64,000 nucleotides of DNA from contig NZ_CP137573.1 of assembly GCF_033343995.1 (NCBI RefSeq), positions 7,721,001-7,785,000 on the forward strand, in the 5' to 3' direction. The notes beneath the pieces were generated by a model. That model was given only the letters and a program-made list of their open reading frames with translations, did not search any database and was not told the DNA's origin. Every line of letters begins with the position of its first letter. Position 1 is the stretch's first letter. The translations under genes and the position numbers were made by a program. Shown one piece after another: positions 8,401 to 17,528 of the stretch. Origin of the DNA: Streptomyces sp. HUAS YS2. Lineage in GTDB: Bacteria > Actinomycetota > Actinomycetes > Streptomycetales > Streptomycetaceae.

Positions 8401-9753
8401 GTGACTTCCCCGGCCCTGGACGCGCCCGCGCCCGATCTCGCCCCGCCGCACGGTTCCGCGCAGCGTTCCCCGCTCGGTGCCGAGTGCGTCCGTGCCGCTG
8501 CGCCCGACGCCGCCTCCGTGCCGGCCACGCTGCCGCTGCTCGACCTGTTCGGGGACGGGTTCGTACGGGACCCGTACCCCTGGCTGGACGCGTTGCGGTC
8601 CGACGCGCCGGTGCACCGGGACCCGGGCACGGGGCTGTGGCTGGTCAGCGACTACGACGACATCCGCCGGGTGCTGCTCGACCCGGCGGTGTTCCACCCC
8701 GACAACGCGCAGCACGCCGTCACGCCGCTGCCGACCGGCGTGCTGAGGGTGCTGGCCCGGGCCGGGTTCAAGCTGCCGCCCGCCCTGGCCAACAACGGCA
8801 CCGACAGCCACCAGGGCCTGCGGCGCGTGGTCACCCGCTTCTTCAACGCGCAGCGCGTCGCCGCGGCCGTACCGGTCGTCGAGCGGATCGCCGGCGAACT
8901 CCTCGATGCCGCTCGTGCGCAGCTCGACGCCACCGGATCCTGCGACCTGTTCGCGTCCTTCGCCCAGATCCTGCCCTGCCGCGTCCTGATGGAACTCCTC
9001 GGCATCGACGGCGTCGACCCCGTCACCCTGGTGAGGTGGAGCGACGCCTCGCTGGAGCTGTTCTGGGGCCGGCCCGCGCTGGAGCGGCAGCTCGAACTCG
9101 CCGTGCTCGTGGGCGAGTTCCATCAGTGGCTCACCGAGACCGTGAGCGCCGCCCCGGCCCGCCCCGGCTCTTTCGTCGAGGCGCTCACCCGCCACCGGTT
9201 GCCCGACGGCCGGCCGCTCGACGTCGCGACCGCGGTCGGCGCGTGCTTCTTCGTCTTCATCGCCGGGCAGTCCACCACCGGACAGCTGATCTCCACCACG
9301 CTGCACCGGGCCCTGTCCGAGCCCGGACTCTGGCCGCGCCCGGCGACCGAGCCCGGTCTCGCCGAGGGGTGGGTGGAGGAGGTGCTCCGCCGCGAACCGC
9401 CGGTGACCTCCTGGCGGCGGGTGACCGCGCGGCCCGTGACGCTCGGCGGCGTCGAACTCCCGGCCGGCGCGCACCTGCTGCTCATGCTCATGGGCAGTGG
9501 CTCGGACCCGGAGGTCTTCGCCGACCCGCAGAGCATGTGCCCGCACCGCGCCAACGCCCGCCACCACCTGTCCTTCGGCGTCGGCCGGCACCGCTGCCCC
9601 GGCGCGTCGCTGGCCCGTACGGAAGCCGCCGTGGCGCTCCGGGCCGCCGCGCGCCGGCTGCCGGCCGCCCGACTCGTCGCGGCGGACGAGGAACCACCGA
9701 TCCTCGGCCTGCTCTCCTTCCGCGCCCCGCTGCGGGTACGGGTGACCGCCTGA
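8401..9753 (+). CDS. Cytochrome P450
   Basis: 450-aa bacterial class I cytochrome P450. The haem-binding loop FGVGRHRCPG starts near residue 392, with the ligand Cys near 399. The ExxR helix is in EEVLRREPP. The I-helix reads FIAGQSTTGQ, so the usual acidic residue before the conserved Thr (AGxD/ET) is replaced by Ser, which may alter proton delivery. The N-terminal 40 residues are low-complexity. It starts at GTG 8401 with no clear ribosome site. No ferredoxin or ferredoxin reductase lies nearby, so redox partners must come from elsewhere. Substrate unknown. Confidence 0.88.
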   Translation: MTSPALDAPAPDLAPPHGSAQRSPLGAECVRAAAPDAASVPATLPLLDLFGDGFVRDPYPWLDALRSDAPVHRDPGTGLWLVSDYDDIRRVLLDPAVFHPDNAQHAVTPLPTGVLRVLARAGFKLPPALANNGTDSHQGLRRVVTRFFNAQRVAAAVPVVERIAGELLDAARAQLDATGSCDLFASFAQILPCRVLMELLGIDGVDPVTLVRWSDASLELFWGRPALERQLELAVLVGEFHQWLTETVSAAPARPGSFVEALTRHRLPDGRPLDVATAVGACFFVFIAGQSTTGQLISTTLHRALSEPGLWPRPATEPGLAEGWVEEVLRREPPVTSWRRVTARPVTLGGVELPAGAHLLLMLMGSGSDPEVFADPQSMCPHRANARHHLSFGVGRHRCPGASLARTEAAVALRAAARRLPAARLVAADEEPPILGLLSFRAPLRVRVTA

Positions 9754-9877
9754 CCACGGCTGCCCGTGGCCCCGGGGCCCGCGTGGGCAGCCCCGCCGGG
9801 GGCACGCATGGGGTCCGTGGGCCGGTCCATGATCGCTGGCGGGGCCGTGCCAGGCACCCCGTTGCAGCGCAGGGGGC

Positions 9878-9908
9878 TATACATTGCATGTATACGCTGA
9901 GTGTATAG
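9878..9908. promoter_or_regulatory. Overlapping double palindromic operator
   Basis: Two inverted repeats overlap in an AT-rich island: TATACA-TTGCA-TGTATA (9878-9894) and TATAC-GCTGAGT-GTATA (9891-9907), sharing a half-site. Both have 17-bp periodicity, typical of dimeric repressors. The island ends 10 bp before the start of the small membrane-protein gene at 9918, so a bound protein would block that promoter. No regulator gene is adjacent. Confidence 0.6.
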
Positions 9909-9917
9909 TCCGGCGTC

Positions 9918-10334
9918 ATGGCATCCTCGTCGTCCCGAACCCCCCTCCTGCCGCGCCTGTTGAAGGCGCTCGTCGTGTCCCTCGTCGCGGTTGCCGCATC
10001 GCACGTCGTGCTCTCGGACACCCTGCGGCTGTCCTTGATGGGTCAGGCCGCCGCGGCCCTGGGGGAGGCGCCCGGGTACTCCTCGGACCAGGCGTTCACG
10101 GCGGCCGTCGTGAACACCCTGCTCACCATGCCGCTGGTGCTCTGGCCGGGCATGCTGATCTCCGGGGAGCGCCGCGTCGGCCCCATGGTGCTGGTGGGGA
10201 CGGTCAGTTGGCAGGTGGCCGTCTGGAGCGGCATCGACGCCCTCGGCGAGGCCCCCGGGGTCCTGCTGCCGCTCCCGTCGCTCGCGCTCGTCGTCGCCGT
10301 CACCGCCCTGGCGGCGGTGCTGCGGCGCAAGTAG
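9918..10334 (+). CDS. Small integral membrane protein, unknown function
   Basis: 138-aa protein with about four hydrophobic segments: residues about 11-33, a TAAVVNTLLTMPLVLWPGML segment, VGPMVLVGTVSWQVAVWSGI, and LLPLPSLALVVAVTALAAVL. It ends in basic RRK, typical of a cytoplasmic tail. I do not recognise a family. ATG 9918 lies only 10 bp after a double palindrome and lacks a clear ribosome site, so it may be translated from a near-leaderless transcript under tight repression. It is flanked by a P450 gene and the catabolic operon, but no function can be inferred. Confidence 0.65.
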   Translation: MASSSSRTPLLPRLLKALVVSLVAVAASHVVLSDTLRLSLMGQAAAALGEAPGYSSDQAFTAAVVNTLLTMPLVLWPGMLISGERRVGPMVLVGTVSWQVAVWSGIDALGEAPGVLLPLPSLALVVAVTALAAVLRRK

Positions 10335-10447
10335 CGGCGTCCGGCCGGGTCGGCAGCCGTAGATGCCGCCCCGGTCCGACGCGTCCCGCGGGGGGCGTTC
10401 CGAACAGATGGTTCCGACGCGTTGACAGCGTCGCTCACGCCTCCCGA

Positions 10448-10469
10448 TACTGACTGACGGTTCAGTTAG
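10448..10469. promoter_or_regulatory. TetR-type operator before the catabolic operon
   Basis: A 22-bp site starting TACTGACTGACGG and ending TTCAGTTAG lies 27 bp before the acyl-CoA dehydrogenase start. It matches 19 of 22 positions with the reverse complement of the site at 19658-19679 between the permease and its divergent TetR gene. The ACTGA/TCAGT arms are the likely contacts. Confidence 0.7.
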
Positions 10470-10496
10470 AGCATCTGTTGCCGCACTGGAGGCACC

Positions 10497-11654
10497 ATGT
10501 CCGACCTCCCCACCGAGCTCGTCCCGTTCACCCCCGAGCAGCGTGGCATCGTCGAACTCACCCGCACCTTCGCCCGCGACGAGATCCGCCCCCGGGCCCG
10601 CGCCGTGGACGAGGCCGACATCGAGACGCCGTGGGACCTGTGGCACAAGGCCGCCAAGGTCGGCATCACCGGCTTCATGCTCCCCGAGGAGTACGGCGGC
10701 GGCGGCTTCACCGACGTCTTCACGCAGTGCCTGGTGCAGGAGGAGCTGTGCGTCGGCGACCTCGGCATCGGCAACCTGCTCTGCTCCAACGGCTTCTTCG
10801 CCGACCCGCTCCTCGAACTCGGCACCGAGGAGCAGAAGCAGACCTGGCTCACCCCGCTGACCGGGCCCGACACCCCCATGACCGCCCTCGCCACCACGGA
10901 GCCCGGCGCAGGATCCGACGCCGCGTCCATCGTGACCACGGCGACCCGCACCGACGGCGGCTACCTCCTGAACGGCCAGAAGGCCTGGATCTCCAACGCG
11001 GGGGAGGCCGAGCAGTACGTCGTCTTCGCCAAGACCGACTCCTCCCTCCGCGCCCGCGGCGTGACCGCCTTCCTGCTCCGCAAGGACACCCCCGGCGTCA
11101 CCTTCGGCGAGCCCATGCGCAAGATGGGCCAGCGTGCCATCGTCTGCCGTGAGGTCTTCTTCGCCGACGCCTTCGTTCCCGAGGAGAACCGCCTCGGCGA
11201 CGAGGGGCAGGGCTTCCACGGGCTGATGCGCACCTTCGACATCTCCCGCACCGTGCTCGGCGCGGCGGCGACCGGCGTGGCCAGGGCCGCGTACGAGTAC
11301 GCCCGCGACTACGCGCGCACCCGGCAGCAGTTCGGCAAGCCCGTCATCGAGCACCAGGCCGTCGCGTTCCGGCTGGCCGACATGCGCACCCGCATCGAAC
11401 AGGCGCGGCTGATGACATGGCGCGCCGCCAAGCGCATCGACGCCGGCCTGAACGCCACCACCGAGGCCGCGATGGCCAAGCTGACGGCCTCGGAGACCGC
11501 CGCGTACTGCACCTGGGCGGCCGTGCAGACGCTCGGCGGCTGGGGCTACTCGCGCGAGTATCCGGTGGAGCAGTGGATGCGCGACGCGAAGCTGGAGGAG
11601 ATCGAGGAGGGCACCTCGGACATCATGCGGCTCGTCATCGCCCGGGGCCTGTGA
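10497..11654 (+). CDS. Acyl-CoA dehydrogenase
   Basis: 385-aa FAD enzyme that would oxidise an acyl-CoA thioester to the 2,3-enoyl-CoA. It has full family length and motifs: LPEEYGGGGF near residue 62, the FAD-binding ATTEPGAGSDAAS, KAWISNAGEA, the RQQFGKPVIEHQAV helix, and the C-terminal EEIEEGTSDIMRLVIARGL, which holds the usual catalytic Glu region. ATG 10497 follows CTGGAGGCACC, a good ribosome site. It is the first gene of a five-gene operon; its TGA overlaps the next ATG (TGATG). A palindromic operator 27 bp upstream suggests TetR control. Confidence 0.93.
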   Translation: MSDLPTELVPFTPEQRGIVELTRTFARDEIRPRARAVDEADIETPWDLWHKAAKVGITGFMLPEEYGGGGFTDVFTQCLVQEELCVGDLGIGNLLCSNGFFADPLLELGTEEQKQTWLTPLTGPDTPMTALATTEPGAGSDAASIVTTATRTDGGYLLNGQKAWISNAGEAEQYVVFAKTDSSLRARGVTAFLLRKDTPGVTFGEPMRKMGQRAIVCREVFFADAFVPEENRLGDEGQGFHGLMRTFDISRTVLGAAATGVARAAYEYARDYARTRQQFGKPVIEHQAVAFRLADMRTRIEQARLMTWRAAKRIDAGLNATTEAAMAKLTASETAAYCTWAAVQTLGGWGYSREYPVEQWMRDAKLEEIEEGTSDIMRLVIARGL

Positions 11655-13291
11655 TGACGTCCGCCCTCACCGGCGGCGAGGCCGTCGTCCGCGCCCTCGC
11701 CGCGCACGGCGTCACGGACGCGTTCGGCATCCCCGGGACCCACAACCTGGAGATCTACCGCCACCTCGTCCCTTACGGCATACGGCATGTGACGCCGCGT
11801 CATGAGCAGGGCGCGGGGTACGCGGCCGACGCCTACGCGCGCGTGACCGGCAGGCCCGGCGTCGCGCTCACCACCACCGGACCCGCGCTGCTGAACATAG
11901 CGGCGGCGGTGGGCCAGGCGTACTCCGACAGCGTGCCGCTGCTGGTCGTCTCGCCCGGTATGCCGCTGCGGCACCCCCGACAGTCCAACGGGCTGCTGCA
12001 CGAGATGCGCAGCCAGACCGAGGCCCTGCGGGGCGTCGCGGCCTTCAGCCATCGCGTCTCGTCCGTGCCGGAGGTCGACGCGGCGGTGGCGCGGGCCTTC
12101 ACCCTCTTCCGTACGGGCCGGCCGCGGCCCGTGCACATCGAGGTACCGCTCGACCTCCTGGAGTCCGCCGAGCCGTCGGGCCCGGTCAGGCTCGCGCCGC
12201 CGGCCGGACCGCCGGCGGCGGACCCGGCCGCGCTGGCGGAGGCCGCCGCCGTGCTCGGGGCGGCCCGCAGCACCGTGCTCGTCCTCGGCGGAGGGGCGCG
12301 GGCGGCCGCCGCGGAGTGCCTGGCGCTCGCCGAGGCGCTGGGCGCGCCGGTGGTGACGACCGCCAACGGCAAGGGCGTCGTAGACGAGCGTCATCCTCTG
12401 TCGCTGGGCGTGTCGTTGCACAGCCCGGCCGTGCGGAAGTGGCTCGCGGAGCGCGAGGTGATCCTCGCCGTCGGCACCGAGCTGGCCGAGTCCGACATCT
12501 GGGGCCCGCTGCCGGCCCCGGCCGGCACGCTGATCCGGGTCGACGTCGACCCCGCCCAGATGTACGCCGGAATCCCGGCGGACATCGGGCTGGTGGGCGA
12601 CGCCCGCGTGGTGCTCGGCGCCCTGGTCACGGCCTGCTACGACCACGACAGCGACGATGCGGACGCCCCCACCGACGTCCCCAACGACGCCCCTACCGGC
12701 GCCCCCACCGACGTCTCCGCCCTCCGTACCGTCCGCGACGACGAGACCCGCGCCCGCGACGCGCGCTGGGTGCCGTACCTCCGAGCCGTGCGCGGCGTCC
12801 TCGCCGAGGACGCCGTCGTCACCTCCGACAGCGCCCAGTGCTGCTACTACGGAGCACTGCCGCACCTCCCGATCGGCCCCACCGGCCGCTACCTCCACCC
12901 CACCGGCTTCGGCACCCTCGGCTACGCCCTGCCCGCCGCGATCGGGGCGAAGACCGCGTACCCCGAACGGCAGGTCGTCGCCCTCAGCGGCGACGGCGGC
13001 CTGCAGTTCTCCGTGCAGGAACTCGCCACCGCCGCGCAGCTGGGCGCTCCCCTCCCTGTCGTGGTCTTCGACAACGGCGGATACGGGGAGATCCGCGAGG
13101 AGATGGCGGCGCGCGGGGACGTTCCCACGGCTGTCGACCTGCCGACCGTCGACCTGCCCGCGCTGGCCCGCGCCTACGGCGGGCACGGTGTCGCGGTCCG
13201 CACGCCCGGCGAACTCGCCGACGCCCTGGCCACGGCCCTGATCACCCCCGGACCCACCCTCGTCACCGTCCCCGAGGAGCCCTCCCGATGA
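11654..13291 (+). CDS. Thiamine-diphosphate-dependent 2-oxoacid decarboxylase (AruI-like)
   Basis: 545-aa ThDP enzyme of the acetolactate synthase/decarboxylase superfamily. The N-terminal ThDP Glu is in RHEQGAGYAADAYARVTG. The C-terminal cofactor motif is GDGGLQFSVQEL, followed by FDNGGYGEI, at about residue 445. The opening (TGGEAVVRALAAHGVTDAFG) and overall organisation resemble 5-guanidino-2-oxopentanoate decarboxylase (AruI) more than biosynthetic IlvB, as I recall that family. Predicted role: decarboxylate a 2-oxo acid derived from an amino acid to an aldehyde. A low-complexity Asp/Ala/Pro/Thr insertion sits between domains (about residues 330-360). It overlaps acyl-CoA dehydrogenase by one base and the next gene by four. 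No guanidinobutyrase gene is nearby, so arginine is not assured as substrate. Confidence 0.8.
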   Translation: MTSALTGGEAVVRALAAHGVTDAFGIPGTHNLEIYRHLVPYGIRHVTPRHEQGAGYAADAYARVTGRPGVALTTTGPALLNIAAAVGQAYSDSVPLLVVSPGMPLRHPRQSNGLLHEMRSQTEALRGVAAFSHRVSSVPEVDAAVARAFTLFRTGRPRPVHIEVPLDLLESAEPSGPVRLAPPAGPPAADPAALAEAAAVLGAARSTVLVLGGGARAAAAECLALAEALGAPVVTTANGKGVVDERHPLSLGVSLHSPAVRKWLAEREVILAVGTELAESDIWGPLPAPAGTLIRVDVDPAQMYAGIPADIGLVGDARVVLGALVTACYDHDSDDADAPTDVPNDAPTGAPTDVSALRTVRDDETRARDARWVPYLRAVRGVLAEDAVVTSDSAQCCYYGALPHLPIGPTGRYLHPTGFGTLGYALPAAIGAKTAYPERQVVALSGDGGLQFSVQELATAAQLGAPLPVVVFDNGGYGEIREEMAARGDVPTAVDLPTVDLPALARAYGGHGVAVRTPGELADALATALITPGPTLVTVPEEPSR

Positions 13292-14520
13292 CGACCCCCG
13301 CCACCACCCTCACCGGAACCCCCGCCTCCACCCCCACCCCCGCCGCCACCCCTCTCATCTCCCTCACCTGGACGGACCACGTCACCGGACGTCAGGGCCA
13401 CCTCGTGATCGACCGGCTCGTGCGCGGCGTCTCCAGTGGCGGGCTGCGGATGCGGGCGGGCTGCACCCTCGACGAGGTCGCCGGGCTGGCCCGCGGCATG
13501 ACGATGAAGGAGGCCCTGCACTACAACCCCGAGGGCCGGTACGTCCCGCTCGGCGGCGCCAAGGGCGGCATCGACTGCGACCCCCACGACCCCGACGCGT
13601 ACGGCGTCCTCGTCCGCTACCTGCGCGCGATGCGCCCCCACGTGGAGCGCTTCTGGACCACCGGCGAGGACCTCGGCCTCACCCAGGACCTCGTGGACCG
13701 GGCGGCCGCCGAGGCCGGGCTCGTCTCCTCCATCCAGGCCGTCTACCCGCTGCTCGACGACGAGGTCGCGGCCCGCCGCCGGCTCGCCGACGCCTTCGCG
13801 GTGGACGTCGACGGCATCGGACTCGACGAGCTCGCGGGCGGCTGCGGAGTCGCCGAGTCGGTGCTCACCGCCCTCGACCGGGCGGGCGTCCCGCACGCCG
13901 GAACGCGGGTCGCGGTGCAGGGCTTCGGGACGATGGGCGGGGCCACCGCCCGCTTCCTGGCCCGCGCCGGCCTCCGGGTCGTCGCCGTCGCCGACGTCAA
14001 GGGCACGATCGCCCACCCGGACGGCCTCGACGTCGAAACCCTGCTGGCCGCCCGCGACACGTACGGGACCGTGGACCGCGCCGCCCTGCGGCCCGGCGAC
14101 CGCGAACTCCCCGGCGACGCATGGCTGTCCGCCGACGCCGACGTACTCGTCCCGGCCGCCGTCTCGTACGCGGTCGACGCCGGCAACCAGGTCGCGATCA
14201 CCGCCCGGTGGATCGTCGAGGCGGCCAACATGCCGGTGCTCCCGGAGGCCGAGGAACTGCTGGCCGCGCGGGGCATCACCGTCCTGCCCGACGTCGTCGT
14301 CAACTCCGCCACCAACGCCTGGTGGTGGTGGACCCTCTTCGGCGACATCGGCGCGGACCCGGACGAGGCGTTCGCCCACATCCGGCGTTCCATGCGCGCG
14401 CTCGTCGAACAGGTCCTGACCCGGGCCGAGCGGGACGGCACGACGCCGCGCGCAGCGGCCCACGCCGTCGTGGCCGACCGGCTGCCGGTGATCGCCGAAC
14501 GCTTCGGCTGGTACGCATGA
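13288..14520 (+). CDS. Leu/Glu/Phe/Val-type amino acid dehydrogenase
   Basis: 410-aa NAD(P)-dependent oxidative deaminase. The substrate-binding Lys region reads LGGAKGGIDCDP (about residue 88), and the Rossmann nucleotide site is VQGFGTMGGATARF (about residue 210). The motif VEAANMPVLPEAEELLAARG followed by LPDVVVNSATNAWWWW is typical of the family. The first 30 residues are a low-complexity Thr/Pro tail. The likely reaction is amino acid to 2-oxo acid plus ammonia, supplying the neighbouring decarboxylase. It starts at ATG 13288, overlapping the upstream TGA (ATGA), and its own stop overlaps the next ATG, so translational coupling is expected. Confidence 0.88.
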   Translation: MTTPATTLTGTPASTPTPAATPLISLTWTDHVTGRQGHLVIDRLVRGVSSGGLRMRAGCTLDEVAGLARGMTMKEALHYNPEGRYVPLGGAKGGIDCDPHDPDAYGVLVRYLRAMRPHVERFWTTGEDLGLTQDLVDRAAAEAGLVSSIQAVYPLLDDEVAARRRLADAFAVDVDGIGLDELAGGCGVAESVLTALDRAGVPHAGTRVAVQGFGTMGGATARFLARAGLRVVAVADVKGTIAHPDGLDVETLLAARDTYGTVDRAALRPGDRELPGDAWLSADADVLVPAAVSYAVDAGNQVAITARWIVEAANMPVLPEAEELLAARGITVLPDVVVNSATNAWWWWTLFGDIGADPDEAFAHIRRSMRALVEQVLTRAERDGTTPRAAAHAVVADRLPVIAERFGWYA

Positions 14521-16607
14521 GACCCGCCGCCCCCGAGGCCCTCGCGAGCCTCTTCGACCCGTGCTCCGTCGCAGTCGTCGGCGCCTCCGCCAACCCCGCC
14601 AAGTGGGGCTACTGGCTGGCCTCCGGTGCGCTCGCCGGACGCGCACGCCGCTCCGTCCACCTCGTCAACCAGCGCGGCGGCGGCCTCGACGGATTGCCCT
14701 TCCTGCCGGATCTCGGTTCCCTGCCGACCGTCCCCGAACAGGTCGTCGTCGCAGTGCCGCCGCCGCAGGTACGGTCGGTGGTCGTCGAGGGACTCGCGGC
14801 GGGCGCACGCTGCTTCACCGTGATCACCTCCGGCGGCGCCGACCCCGCGGAGGAACGCGAACTCGCCGCCCTCGTCACCGCGCACGGCGGCCGGCTCCTC
14901 GGCCCGAACTGCATGGGCGTCGTCGACACCACCACCGAACTCCGGCTCAGCTGGGGCGACTTCCCGTCCGGCTCGGTCGGGCTCGTGTCGCAGAGCGGCA
15001 ACCTCGCGCTCGAGATCGGCCGGCTCCTCGCCCGGGCCGGGGAGGGCTTCTCCCGGTTCGTCTCGCTGGGCAACCAGCGCGACATCGACGCGGCCGACGC
15101 CCTCGACGCGCTGATCGCCCACGAGCCGACCCGCGTCCTCGCCGCGTACGTGGAGGACTTCCGGGACGGCCGCCGGCTGGCCCGTACGCTGGCCGCCGCC
15201 CGTGCGGCCGGCAAGCCCGTGCTGCTGCTGACGATCGGCCGCGGCGAGGCGTCCGGCCGCGCCGCGGCCTCCCACACCGGCGCGCTCGTGAGCGCCCGCG
15301 CGGTGGTCGAGTCGGTGTGCCGCGACACGGGCGCGCTGCTGCTCGACTCGGCGGGCGAGCTCGTCGACACGGCCGTGCTGCTGACGGCCGGGGGTGAGCG
15401 CCTCGGACGCTTCAGGTCACGTCCTGCCGAGGCCGCGACGCCCCTGCGCGTCGCCGTCGTCGGCGACAGCGGGGGGCAGGGCGCGCTCGCGGCCGACGCG
15501 CTCGCCGCCCGCGGGCTCGACGTCCCCGTACTGGACGAGCCGACCCGCACCACCGTCTCCGCGCACCTTCCGGGGCGTGCCGGTTGCGGCAACCCGGTCG
15601 ACCTCGCCGGCGCGGGGGAGGCGGACCTCCGCAACTACGCCCGCATCACCCGGGCGCTCCTCGACGCCGGAGACACGGACGCGACCGTGCTCACCGGCTA
15701 CTTCGGGGACTACGCGACCGCCAACCCGGCCCAGACCCGGCAGGAGTGCGAGGTCGCCCGCGAGCTGGGGGAGGCCGCGCAGCGGGCCGGCCGGCTCCTC
15801 GTCGTGCACACGATGGCCCGCGACACACCGGCCCTGACGGTGCTCCGCGAGCACGGCGTACCCGTCTACGAACGCATCGAGCAGGCCGCTACCGCCCTGA
15901 CGCAGGCGGCCCGGCAGGCGCGGGCGACACCACAGCCGCCGCCCGCGCTGCCACGGCACCCATCGGCGACGCCCGTGACGGACGGGGAGTACGAGACGGT
16001 CCGGGCGATGCTCGCCGCACACGGACTCGACTTCCCCGAGGCCGAGTTCGTCACCGACGCCGACAGCGCCGTCGACGCCGCCCGCCGTCGCGTCGGCTAC
16101 CCGCTCGTCCTCAAGGCGATGGGCCTGGCGCACAAGACCGAGGCAGGCGGGGTGGCGCTCGGCATCGCCGACGAGGCAGGACTGCGCGCCGCCTTCGCCC
16201 GGATGAGCGCGGCCACCGGAGCCCGCCGGTACGCCGTGGAGCGGATGGCCGCCCACCCGCACGCCGTCGAGCTGATCGTCGGAGTGCGGTACGACCCGGC
16301 CTTCGGGCCCGTCGCCATGGTCGGGCTCGGCGGCGTCACCGCCGAACTGCTCGCCGACACCGCGCTCGCCCTCGCCCCGCTCACCCCGGCGCGCGCCCGC
16401 GAGCTGCTGCTCTCGCTGCGGCACGCGCCACTGCTCACCGGCTGGCGCGGCGCGCCGGCCGTCGATCTGGACGCCGCCGCGGACGCGCTGTGCGCGATCG
16501 CCCGGGCCGCCGTCGAACACCCCGAGCTGACCGAGCTCGAAGTCAACCCGCTGCTCGTCCACCCGGGCGGCGCGCTAGCCCTCGACGCCCATGGAGTGTT
16601 GTCATGA
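14517..16607 (+). CDS. NDP-forming acyl-CoA synthetase (acetate-CoA ligase family)
   Basis: 696-aa fused alpha-beta ADP-forming acyl-CoA ligase. The CoA-binding Rossmann domain comes first (FDPCSVAVVGASANPAKWGY), then the ligase-CoA domains with LVSQSGNLALEIGR and the phosphohistidine loop AASHTGALVSA (His near residue 251). A proline-rich linker (about residue 480) precedes the C-terminal ATP-grasp domain (YPLVLKAMGLAHKTEAGGV, ending ELEVNPLLV). It would convert an organic acid to its CoA thioester, or the reverse with ADP phosphorylation. It is coupled at both ends by ATGA overlaps. In context it probably activates the carboxylic acid produced from the amino-acid skeleton before acyl-CoA dehydrogenase acts. 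Confidence 0.9.
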   Translation: MRPAAPEALASLFDPCSVAVVGASANPAKWGYWLASGALAGRARRSVHLVNQRGGGLDGLPFLPDLGSLPTVPEQVVVAVPPPQVRSVVVEGLAAGARCFTVITSGGADPAEERELAALVTAHGGRLLGPNCMGVVDTTTELRLSWGDFPSGSVGLVSQSGNLALEIGRLLARAGEGFSRFVSLGNQRDIDAADALDALIAHEPTRVLAAYVEDFRDGRRLARTLAAARAAGKPVLLLTIGRGEASGRAAASHTGALVSARAVVESVCRDTGALLLDSAGELVDTAVLLTAGGERLGRFRSRPAEAATPLRVAVVGDSGGQGALAADALAARGLDVPVLDEPTRTTVSAHLPGRAGCGNPVDLAGAGEADLRNYARITRALLDAGDTDATVLTGYFGDYATANPAQTRQECEVARELGEAAQRAGRLLVVHTMARDTPALTVLREHGVPVYERIEQAATALTQAARQARATPQPPPALPRHPSATPVTDGEYETVRAMLAAHGLDFPEAEFVTDADSAVDAARRRVGYPLVLKAMGLAHKTEAGGVALGIADEAGLRAAFARMSAATGARRYAVERMAAHPHAVELIVGVRYDPAFGPVAMVGLGGVTAELLADTALALAPLTPARARELLLSLRHAPLLTGWRGAPAVDLDAAADALCAIARAAVEHPELTELEVNPLLVHPGGALALDAHGVLS

Positions 16608-17401
16608 CCCTGGAGTCCGGTCGCTTCGACGGCCGCACGTACATCGTGACCGGCGGCGGCAGCGGCATCGGCCGCGCCATCGCGCAGGCGCTGGCCGATG
16701 CGGGCGCGCGCGTCGCCGTCGCGGGCCGCACCGCCGAGCGGCTCGACGAGACCGTGGCGCTGATCGAGAAGGCCGGCGGGGAGGCCCTCGCCGTACCGAC
16801 GGACGTCCGCGACCCGGAGGCCGTGGACGCGCTGGTGAGCGCGGCGGCCGAGCGGTTCGGCCGGCTGGACGGACTCGTCAACAACGCGGCGGGCAACTTC
16901 GTCGTGCCCGGCATCGACCTGTCGCCGGGCGGCTGGCGGGCCGTCGTCGACATCGTCCTCAACGGCTCGTACTACTGCACCCGTGCCGTCGCCCGCAGGC
17001 TCCGCGAGCAGGGCACCGGCGGCTCGGTCCTCTCCGTCATCGCCAGCTACGCCTGGCACGGCCACCCGGGCACCGTCCACTCGGCCGCGGCGAAGGCCGG
17101 CGTCCTGGCCATGACCCGGACGCTCGCCGTGGAACTCGCCCCGCTGGGCATCCGCCTGAACTGCATCGCCCCCGGCCCGACGGAGACCGCCGGCGCCGGG
17201 GCGGCCCTGTGGGCCACCCAGGAGGCCCGCGAGGAGGTCCTGGCCACGGTCCCGGCGGGCCGGTTCGCCGACCCGGCGGAGATCGCGAACGCGTCGCTGT
17301 TCCTGCTCGGCGACGGAGCCTCGTACCTGACCGGCGAATGCCTGACGGTGGACGGCGGCCAGTGGCTGGGCAAGCAGGTGTACGGCCGGACGAGCGCCTA
17401 G
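16604..17401 (+). CDS. SDR oxidoreductase with 2,4-dienoyl-CoA-reductase-type active site
   Basis: 265-aa short-chain dehydrogenase/reductase with nucleotide loop TGGGSGIG (residues about 16-23) and NNAAGNF. The classical YxxxK motif is absent: the residue four before Lys164 is Ser (SAAAK). Instead Tyr149 (SYAWHG) lies 15 residues before Lys164. The same Tyr-15-Lys spacing and PGPTET loop are seen in 2,4-dienoyl-CoA reductases (human DECR1 Tyr199/Lys214, from memory). It therefore probably reduces or oxidises an acyl-CoA intermediate, fitting its place as last gene of the acyl-CoA operon. It starts at ATG 16604, overlapping the ligase stop. Confidence 0.87.
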   Translation: MTLESGRFDGRTYIVTGGGSGIGRAIAQALADAGARVAVAGRTAERLDETVALIEKAGGEALAVPTDVRDPEAVDALVSAAAERFGRLDGLVNNAAGNFVVPGIDLSPGGWRAVVDIVLNGSYYCTRAVARRLREQGTGGSVLSVIASYAWHGHPGTVHSAAAKAGVLAMTRTLAVELAPLGIRLNCIAPGPTETAGAGAALWATQEAREEVLATVPAGRFADPAEIANASLFLLGDGASYLTGECLTVDGGQWLGKQVYGRTSA

Positions 17402-17528
17402 CCTTCGACGGTCGTCGGTCGTCCACGCGCAGGGGCGGCGGTGCCTACGGGACCGCCGCCCCTTCCGCGTTCGACGCCGCCTGATATTCGGTTGTCGTGA
17501 TCCGCCGCCCTGCCTACCGTCACGCTCC

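Noticed and set aside
8401..9753. P450, APH-like kinase and SnoaL-like genes as parts of a natural-product cluster
   Set aside because: No polyketide synthase, NRPS, terpene cyclase or RiPP core gene is present in the window, and these genes are scattered.
12316..13287. Plus-strand alternative frame over the decarboxylase 3' half
   Set aside because: Arg/Pro-rich shadow product; the decarboxylase motifs are all in the other frame.
11654..13291. Assigning the ThDP enzyme firmly as arginine-pathway AruI
   Set aside because: The similarity is from memory and no arginine transaminase or guanidinobutyrase gene accompanies it. I kept a general 2-oxoacid decarboxylase call.
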